A stretch of DNA of 64,000 bases from Nocardia sp. MH4 (GTDB lineage Bacteria; Actinomycetota; Actinomycetes; Mycobacteriales; Mycobacteriaceae): NCBI RefSeq assembly GCF_019266065.1, contig NZ_LPNR01000090.1, positions 1-64,000 of the forward strand, in the 5' to 3' direction. This document shows positions 58,908-64,000 of this stretch, piece after piece. Under the pieces are notes generated by a model, which worked only from the letters and a program-made list of their open reading frames with translations, was not told where the DNA came from and did not search any database. Positions within the stretch are counted from its first letter, which is position 1; each line of letters opens with the position of its first letter. Made by a program: the position numbers and the translations under genes.

Positions 58908-59945
58908 TCAGGCGAGGGGCGGCAGGTGCACGACCTGACCCGCGTAGGCCAGTCCCGCGCCGAAGCCCAGCAGCAGCGCGGTATCGCCCGGCTTCGCGCC
59001 ACCGGAGCGCAGCAGCTGTTCCATCGCCATCGGGATGGAGGCGGCGCTGGTGTTGCCGGTCTCGACGATGTCGCGCGCGACGGCCACCGATTCGGGCAGT
59101 CCGAGAGTGCGCACGAGCGCGTCGGTGATCCGGATGTTGGCCTGGTGCGGGACGAACGCGTCGAGGTCGGCCGCCGCCACGCCGGCGTTGTCGAGCGCGG
59201 CCCGACACGCCTTCTCCAGGAACGTCACGGCCCAGCGGAACACCTCGGTCCCGTTCATCCGGATGTACGGGCGCACCGAGGTGCCGCCGTTCGCCTCCGC
59301 TTCGGCGACCTCGGCGAAGTACTCGAGGAAGTCCTTGTCCTGCTTGATCGCCGAGGTCCGGCTGCCGTCCGAGCCCCACGCGACCGGGCCGATCCCCTCC
59401 TGCTCGGCCGCGCCGACGACCACCGCGCCCGCGCCGTCGGCGAAGATGAACGCGCAGCTGCGGTCGGAGGTGTCGAGCAGATCGGACAGGCGCTCCACGC
59501 CGATGACCAGGACCTTGCGGGCCTGACCGGAGCGCACCAGGTTCGCGGCGTCGCCGAGGGCATAGCAGAAGCCCGCGCAGCCGGCGGAGATGTCGTAGGC
59601 AGCGGTGTCGTCCATGCCGAGTTCGGTGGCGACGACGGCGCCCGCCGACGGGCCGAGCACCATCTGCGACGACGTCGCGAGCACGACGACGTCGATCTCC
59701 TCGGCCGCCACTCCGGCCGCCGTCAGCGCGTCGCGGGCGGCCGCGACGCTCATCCCGACGATGGTCTCGTCGGGCTCAGCCCAGTGCCGGGCGGCGATCC
59801 CGGAGCGGGTCTTGATCCACTCGTCGGAGGAATCGATGGCCTCGACGATCTCGGCGTTGGGCACGACCCGGCGCGGGCGATACACGCCGAGGCCGAGAAT
59901 TCCCGTATGGGTGACCGGAACTGCGGTGGCGATGGGGGTGGGCAT
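58908..59945 (-). CDS. 3-oxoacyl-ACP synthase III family protein (FabH-like)
   Basis: 345 residues. The catalytic triad is visible: Cys123 in ISAGCAGFCYAL, His in VPHQANIRITDALV and Asn in ETGNTSAASIPMA. N-terminal GLGVYRPRRVVPNAEI and IKTRSGIAARHWA are typical. KAS III condenses an acyl-CoA starter with malonyl-ACP. Because this genome has FAS-I and should use its housekeeping FabH elsewhere, this TetR-controlled copy may serve a specialised acyl product (inference). GGAGAGG precedes the ATG. Confidence 0.9.
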   Translation of the reverse strand: MPTPIATAVPVTHTGILGLGVYRPRRVVPNAEIVEAIDSSDEWIKTRSGIAARHWAEPDETIVGMSVAAARDALTAAGVAAEEIDVVVLATSSQMVLGPSAGAVVATELGMDDTAAYDISAGCAGFCYALGDAANLVRSGQARKVLVIGVERLSDLLDTSDRSCAFIFADGAGAVVVGAAEQEGIGPVAWGSDGSRTSAIKQDKDFLEYFAEVAEAEANGGTSVRPYIRMNGTEVFRWAVTFLEKACRAALDNAGVAAADLDAFVPHQANIRITDALVRTLGLPESVAVARDIVETGNTSAASIPMAMEQLLRSGGAKPGDTALLLGFGAGLAYAGQVVHLPPLA

Positions 59946-59960
59946 GGCATCCTCTCCATA

Positions 59961-60011
59961 TGAACCGATCGGTTCACGCTGGAATAGGTCTAACATGGAC
60001 CGATCGGTTCA
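59961..60011. promoter_or_regulatory. Two 16-bp palindromes between ketoacyl synthase and TetR
   Basis: TGAACCGATCGGTTCA (59961-59976, perfect) and TGGACCGATCGGTTCA (59996-60011, one mismatch) have centres 35 bp apart in the divergent promoter. They are typical TetR operators. Confidence 0.85.
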
Positions 60012-60034
60012 ATCAAGGGTTGAGAGGAGATCGG

Positions 60035-60616
60035 ATGGCAGCCGGACCACGCGCCCGACTGATCGAACACACCATCAGCACCGTCCAGCAGCACGGCGTG
60101 CACGCCGCCGCGCTGAGTGAACTGCTCAAACGCAGCAACACCTCACGCAACTCGCTGTATCAGCACTTCCCTTCCGGCAAGGGCGAATTGGTGCAGACCG
60201 CGGGCCGGATCGTCTCGCGCCTGGTCTACTCGCACGTGAGCACCATGGCCGACGCGCTGCAGACGGCCCCTTCGGTCCAGCAGTGGCTGACCGATCTGCT
60301 GGCCTTCTGGCGCGTTCCGCTGGAGAAGTCCGACTACAGCGCGGGCTCGTTCATGATGGCCGCCGCGCTGGACGAACTCGACCCGGCGGTCCAGTCGATC
60401 GCGGGCCAGGCCTTCGCCGAATGGACCGCGCGCCTGGCCGACGGCATCGTCGCGACCGGCATCGAGCGCGCCACCGCCGTGTCGCTGGCCGGCTTCCTGC
60501 TCACCACCATCGAGGGCACGATCGTGCACAGCCGCGCGCTCAAGTCCCCGCATCCGTTCGATCAGGCGGTCACCCAGCTCACCATCCTGCTCAACCTGCA
60601 CCTGTCCCAGCGTTAG
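60035..60616 (+). CDS. TetR-family regulator (LmrA/YxaF type)
   Basis: 193 residues. HTH about residues 6-55 (RARLIEHTISTVQQHGVHAAALSELLKRSNTSRNSLYQHFPSGKGELV) and C-terminal domain of the LmrA/YxaF group (FAEWTARLADGIVATGIERATAVSLAGFLLTTIEGTIVHSRAL). AGGAG precedes the ATG. Divergent from the ketoacyl synthase gene, with two palindromes between. Confidence 0.92.
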   Translation: MAAGPRARLIEHTISTVQQHGVHAAALSELLKRSNTSRNSLYQHFPSGKGELVQTAGRIVSRLVYSHVSTMADALQTAPSVQQWLTDLLAFWRVPLEKSDYSAGSFMMAAALDELDPAVQSIAGQAFAEWTARLADGIVATGIERATAVSLAGFLLTTIEGTIVHSRALKSPHPFDQAVTQLTILLNLHLSQR

Positions 60617-61509
60617 AGGTGGGCGCGCAGCGTCTCGACGATGGTGCGACGCGCGGCGGCGCCCTCGGGGGTGGGGGTCAGCGGATAGACGTGAACCAGG
60701 CCGTCGACCTCGTGGTAATCGACCTCGACGCCGACCGCGCGGGCCTTGTCCACCAGCAGCCGGGTGTCGGGGTTGAGGATGTCGCAGGTGCCGCTGAACA
60801 CGGTGAGCGGGCCGAGACCGGTGTGGTCGCCGAACAGCGGGCTGACCATCGGATCCTTCATCGGCAGCTCGCCGCTCCACAGTTCACCGAAGACCAGGCC
60901 GCCGTCGCGGCCCAGCCACGGATCGCGCGGCAGCACCTCGGTGATCTGCGGATTCTCCAGCGTGAGGTCCAGCGCGGGGGAGATCAGGACGGTCCGTGGC
61001 AGCGTGATCGAGCGGGTGTCGCGCAGGTGCAGGGCCGTCGACAGGGCGATCTGACCGCCCGCGGAGTCCCCGGCCAGGAAGGTGGTGCCGTGCTGCCGCA
61101 CGCTCGCGGCGACGATCTCGGCGAAGCGCGGAATCACCTGCGCCGCGGTGCCGGACGGAATCAGCGGGTAGATCGGCACCGTGACGCTCAGCCGCAGCTG
61201 TGCGGCCAGCCGGGCCGCGAGCTGCCAGTGCTGCGGCGCGATCTCGCCGACCCAACCTCCACCGTGCGCGTAGACCAGGCCGCTGCGCGAGCGCCCTTCG
61301 GCCGGGGTGAGCGTGTAGACCGGCCAGCCGCGATCCTCGACCATCGACACCTCGACCCCGCGCAGGCGCTTGGGTGGGGCGTAGTCCAGCGGCGCCGCGC
61401 TCCGCTTGCGGACGTGCTCGCGCGCGGCCGCGGCGTCGATGTAGTGGCGATTGCGCCGGGTGATCCGCAGGAAGGCGGGGACCACGATCCTGCTCATGAC
61501 ACTGGGCAC
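60613..61509 (-). CDS. HSL-family alpha/beta hydrolase
   Basis: 298 residues. HGGG oxyanion motif (LVYAHGGGWVGEI), nucleophile GDSAGG, Asp in SGTCDILNPDTR and His in DGLVHVYPL. Related to LipU/LipH-type esterases of mycobacteria. GTG 61509 is preferred for its AGGAGG 7 nt upstream; ATG 61497 is also in frame. It overlaps the TetR end by 4 nt, convergently. Confidence 0.9.
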   Translation of the reverse strand: MPSVMSRIVVPAFLRITRRNRHYIDAAAAREHVRKRSAAPLDYAPPKRLRGVEVSMVEDRGWPVYTLTPAEGRSRSGLVYAHGGGWVGEIAPQHWQLAARLAAQLRLSVTVPIYPLIPSGTAAQVIPRFAEIVAASVRQHGTTFLAGDSAGGQIALSTALHLRDTRSITLPRTVLISPALDLTLENPQITEVLPRDPWLGRDGGLVFGELWSGELPMKDPMVSPLFGDHTGLGPLTVFSGTCDILNPDTRLLVDKARAVGVEVDYHEVDGLVHVYPLTPTPEGAAARRTIVETLRAHL

Positions 61510-61567
61510 CGGCAACCTCCTGGTCAATTGTCCGAACCGAGGATAGGTCACCGAATCCGATCGCGGG

Positions 61568-62116
61568 TCAGACCTGGCCGAGCCGGTGCTCGCTGATGTC
61601 GCCGCGCAGGCTGGTCCCGTTGAGATCCAGGTAGAGCACACCCTCGGTGACCGAGAGGCCGACGGTGTTGCGGCGATCGATGAGCGGCACGGCGGCGTCG
61701 ATGAACGCGCGGTCGATGCCGTAGAGCGGGATGTCCTCGGCGCGGTGGATCTTCTTGCCCGCGTACTGCGCCAGCACCTTCGCCGGATCGCGATGGGTGT
61801 AGACCGCCGCGCGACCGGCCAGCTTGCTGCCGCGATGCACCCGGTCGGCGTCGGGCGCGCCGACCTCGATCCAGGCGGTGACCCGGCCGGTGAGATCGCG
61901 GACCTGCACGGCGGGTTCGTCGGTGGCCGAGATGCCGCCCTCACTGAAGACGATGCCCTCCTCGTACTGCAGGCAGTAGGCGAGGATGCGGGTGAGCATG
62001 TACTCGAGGGTTTCCGAGGGATGACGAGCGACCCGCAGCTCGAGGTCCTCGTAGACGCCGCGGTCGACGTCGGCGAGCTGGACGGCGAAATGATGCAGGG
62101 TTGCGCTGAGTGCCAT
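61568..62116 (-). CDS. YaeQ-family protein
   Basis: 182 residues, the usual YaeQ length. FAVQLADVDRGVYEDLELRVARHPSETLEYMLTRILAYCLQYEEGIVFSEGGIS and DLTGRVTAWIEVGAPDADRVHRGSKLAGRAAVYTH are diagnostic. The fold is a PD-(D/E)XK nuclease relative, and E/D-x-K positions are visible (WIEVG...K). Role unknown. Confidence 0.92.
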   Translation of the reverse strand: MALSATLHHFAVQLADVDRGVYEDLELRVARHPSETLEYMLTRILAYCLQYEEGIVFSEGGISATDEPAVQVRDLTGRVTAWIEVGAPDADRVHRGSKLAGRAAVYTHRDPAKVLAQYAGKKIHRAEDIPLYGIDRAFIDAAVPLIDRRNTVGLSVTEGVLYLDLNGTSLRGDISEHRLGQV

Positions 62117-62171
62117 AGGAGTTCTGAGACTACCGCTTGCGCTCTCCCGCCCCGACGACCAGCATCGCTGC

Positions 62172-62606
62172 ATGCGAATCACCCATGTTTCAGCAATAGC
62201 CGCCACGTTCCTGGCGCTCGGCACGGCAACCGCTGTGGCGGAACCGAATCCGGCCGACACCCCGCGCCAGGCCATCGCTCGCGCCTACATCGACGCGCTG
62301 GTCTCCCACGACGCGAGCGCGGTGCCGTTCACCCCCGACGCCACCCGGGTCGAGGTCGGCATCCAGACCGGCTATTCGGGCCCGCAGCTGAGCGCGGACC
62401 TGGAGAACGGGCCGCAGTACCGGGTGATCCAGGGGGTGCGCGAGCTCAGCATGTCCGAAGCGGGCGACACGGTGACCACCCGCTATCTGCTCGACACCGG
62501 TCTCGCGGGCGTGCGCCTGACCACGGTCGAGATCGTCGAGACCTTCGTCATCCCCCACGACGCCATCGCGACCATCGAGGCCGACATCACCCCGGTCGGC
62601 TACTGA
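62172..62606 (+). CDS. Secreted SnoaL-like protein
   Basis: 144 residues. A signal peptide (MRITHVSAIAATFLALGTATAVAE) cleaved after about residue 23, then an NTF2-like domain (RQAIARAYIDALVSHDASAVPFTPDATRVEVGIQTGYSG, EIVETFVIPHDAIATIEADI). Unknown envelope or extracellular role. It overlaps the MmcQ/YjbR gene convergently by 7 nt. Confidence 0.82.
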   Translation: MRITHVSAIAATFLALGTATAVAEPNPADTPRQAIARAYIDALVSHDASAVPFTPDATRVEVGIQTGYSGPQLSADLENGPQYRVIQGVRELSMSEAGDTVTTRYLLDTGLAGVRLTTVEIVETFVIPHDAIATIEADITPVGY

Positions 62607-62950
62607 TCCGCGGCCTCGAGCAGGGCCCGCGGTGCGGCCAGCCGCCAGGAGTCGGTGACGATCGCCGTCAGTTCCGCGCGATCGTCGAGGGCGGCCAGCC
62701 GAACCCGGACCCACGGGTTGCCCGCCTCGTGCGCGGCGATCCAGAACTTGTCCGGCTCCGCGACGACCAGTTCGTCGCGGTCCACGATCGGGCAGCGCAC
62801 CGCCATCGAGGTCTCGTCCTCGGGCAGGGTCAGGAACAACTTGCCCGCGACCTTGAAAATCGGCATGCCCCAGGCGAACTGCTCCACCGTCTCCGGCAGT
62901 GCGGCGACGATCGCCCGGACATCCTCCCCAGTGGCTTGCATGGCCGTCAT
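62600..62950 (-). CDS. MmcQ/YjbR-family DNA-binding-fold protein
   Basis: 116 residues. GEDVRAIVAALPETVEQFAWGMPIFKVAGKLFLTLPEDETSMAVRCP and DKFWIAAHEAGNPWVRVRLAALDDRAELTAIVTDSWRLAAPRAL match the MmcQ/YjbR (CyaY-like DNA-binding) fold. Function unclear. ATG 62941 is an alternative start. Confidence 0.88.
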   Translation of the reverse strand: MTAMQATGEDVRAIVAALPETVEQFAWGMPIFKVAGKLFLTLPEDETSMAVRCPIVDRDELVVAEPDKFWIAAHEAGNPWVRVRLAALDDRAELTAIVTDSWRLAAPRALLEAADQ

Positions 62951-62980
62951 CCTGCCAGCAGGCCCCGACAGCTCGCCGGC

Positions 62981-63499
62981 TCACCGTTCGGCGAGCAGCG
63001 CCTTCCACCGCTGCCCCACCGGACGCGCGACCGGCACCGCCCAGGCAGGCAGCGTCGCCCGACGACAGAACGCGACCGGTTCCGCGGTACCGGAGACCCC
63101 GAACCAGGCGGTGGAGGCGGGCCGGTCCAGCAGCGTGATCACCGCGGCCGACACCACCACGGCGGGCAGGGTGAGCAGCCCGAACAACGCGACGCCGATG
63201 ATCACCGCCGCCCCGTACCAGCCCAGCGCGTGCACGTATCGACTGCGATTGGCGAATCCGCTCGTGAGCACCGCCAGCAGCACCGTGGCGATCGCGGCGG
63301 GGTAGGCGAAGCCCTCGTAGCGCAGCAGCAGGGAATCGGCGGGCAGCAGTTGCGTGGCCGGGATGGTCACGAGCGCGAGACCGGTGCAGTAGACGGCCTG
63401 CCACACCGCCAGTTGCTGGGCCCGCCGGACCTCACGCGGACGCCCGTCGGGCGCGTCCAGCGAGAGGGCGACGGAATCGAGAATCCCGAGTCCGAACAT
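62981..63499 (-). CDS. Membrane protein of unknown function
   Basis: 172 residues. About four hydrophobic helices (LAVWQAVYCTGLALVTIPATQLL, AYPAAIATVLLAVLTSGFA, YGAAVIIGVALFGLLTLPAVVVSAAVITLL) with a hydrophilic N-terminus. Not recognised. Lies 30 nt from the MmcQ/YjbR gene on the same strand. Confidence 0.75.
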   Translation of the reverse strand: MFGLGILDSVALSLDAPDGRPREVRRAQQLAVWQAVYCTGLALVTIPATQLLPADSLLLRYEGFAYPAAIATVLLAVLTSGFANRSRYVHALGWYGAAVIIGVALFGLLTLPAVVVSAAVITLLDRPASTAWFGVSGTAEPVAFCRRATLPAWAVPVARPVGQRWKALLAER

Positions 63500-63609
63500 C
63501 GAGCGACCTTTCCCGCGTGCCGCAGCGGCGGGTAGCCCTGGGCAACTGGAACACGTTCCAGGTCACATGGTGCGACGCGACCGGGTTCCGCGCGGCGGAT
63601 TCGCCGAAA

Positions 63610-64000
63610 TCAGCTCGCGACGCCCACCTTCGCGCGCGCCCGCGCGGCGGTCAGCCTGCGGCCGATGACGCCGTGCCGGGGCGCGAACAGGTAGACGAAC
63701 GAGAAGGCCACCCCCTGGGTGACCACCACCATGCCGCCCGCGGCGGTGTCGAGGTGATAGCTCAGGTACAGACCCGTCACCGCGCACACCACCGACACCG
63801 TCGGCGCGATGAGCAGCATTCGGGAGAACCGGTCGGTCAGCAGATACGCCGTCGCGCCCGGGATGATCAGCATGGCCACCACCAGCACCACGCCGACGGC
63901 CTGCAGCGCCACCACCGAGGTCAGCGCCAGCAACGCCAGCAACGCGGTGCCGAGCACGCGCGGGTTGAGCCCGATGGCGTGCGCGTGGGTGGCGTCGAAG
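63610..64000 (-). CDS. Metal ABC transporter permease (ABC-3/ZnuB family), C-terminal part
   Basis: At least 129 residues, open at the window edge. FDATHAHAIGLNPRVLGTALLALLALTSVVALQAVGVVLVVAMLIIPGATAYLLTDRF is the classical core of ZnuB/MntB/SitD permeases for zinc or manganese; the last residues form a short basic tail. The binding protein, ATPase and N-terminus should lie to the right. Confidence 0.9.
   Translation of the reverse strand, partial: FDATHAHAIGLNPRVLGTALLALLALTSVVALQAVGVVLVVAMLIIPGATAYLLTDRFSRMLLIAPTVSVVCAVTGLYLSYHLDTAAGGMVVVTQGVAFSFVYLFAPRHGVIGRRLTAARARAKVGVAS

Noticed and set aside
1..64000. CRISPR arrays, prophage, intact insertion sequences
   Set aside because: No regularly spaced repeats, phage structural genes, integrase or transposase frames were seen on either strand.

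Overview
The window is a GC-rich (roughly 70% G+C) chromosomal segment of a mycolic-acid actinomycete, most likely Nocardia or a close relative. This rests on a multidomain type I fatty acid synthase (fas), a complete yrbE-mce operon, a mymA-like Baeyer-Villiger/short-chain dehydrogenase/lipase/acyl-CoA ligase operon, DosR-type palindromes and many TetR regulators. No CRISPR array, prophage, intact insertion sequence or replication origin was seen. The species is an inference from gene content, not from a search.

Layout. 1-5.4 kb: the N-terminal 60% of fas (minus strand, cut by the window edge), with three matching inverted repeats upstream, then a tRNA-Leu(UAG). 6-9.5 kb: a small secreted glycine-zipper protein with a CRP-type site upstream, a SnoaL-like protein divergent from a PadR regulator, and a secreted lipase. 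9.5-19.7 kb: an 11-gene minus-strand mce operon (yrbEA, yrbEB, mceA-F, a Mce-associated protein, an SRPBCC protein and a small Cys-rich protein). A divergent TetR gene and a DUF2236 oxygenase operon follow; matching operator pairs suggest that one TetR controls both operons. 22-24 kb: DUF1684, luciferase-like monooxygenase and GYD proteins, then a secreted-protein gene that reads in alternating frames (probable pseudogene or indel errors).

24.7-28.5 kb: an arsenic-type island: an MFS exporter, a flavoprotein monooxygenase with a Cys-rich tail, an ArsR regulator fused to a GNAT acetyltransferase, and a C-terminal arsC remnant. 28.5-33 kb: a PLP-dependent Orn/Lys/Arg-type decarboxylase and a large HPII-type catalase, then a second secreted glycine-zipper protein. 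33-42.4 kb: a seven-gene lipid/aldehyde oxidation operon read from a divergent promoter shared with a TetR gene. 42.4-49.5 kb: several small regulator-target pairs (WYL, MerR and TetR types), most with a visible palindromic operator, and a universal stress protein.

49.7-54.1 kb: a DosR-like stress cluster (Acg-family nitroreductase, SulP transporter, tandem universal stress protein) with three GGGAC-N4-GTCCC-type boxes and the decayed remains of a DosS/DosT-like sensor kinase. 54.1-55.7 kb: an unrecognised gene, then a Mg2+-sensing M-box riboswitch, a possible 23-codon leader ORF and mgtC. 55.8-64 kb: TerD, AraC/CMD, DUF1990, a ketoacyl-ACP synthase III-like gene divergent from its probable TetR, an HSL-type esterase, YaeQ, a secreted SnoaL-like protein, MmcQ/YjbR, a membrane protein and the end of a metal ABC permease cut by the right edge.

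All functions are read from motifs and remembered family features; no database search was run. Long open frames antisense to the GC-rich genes were treated as shadows.
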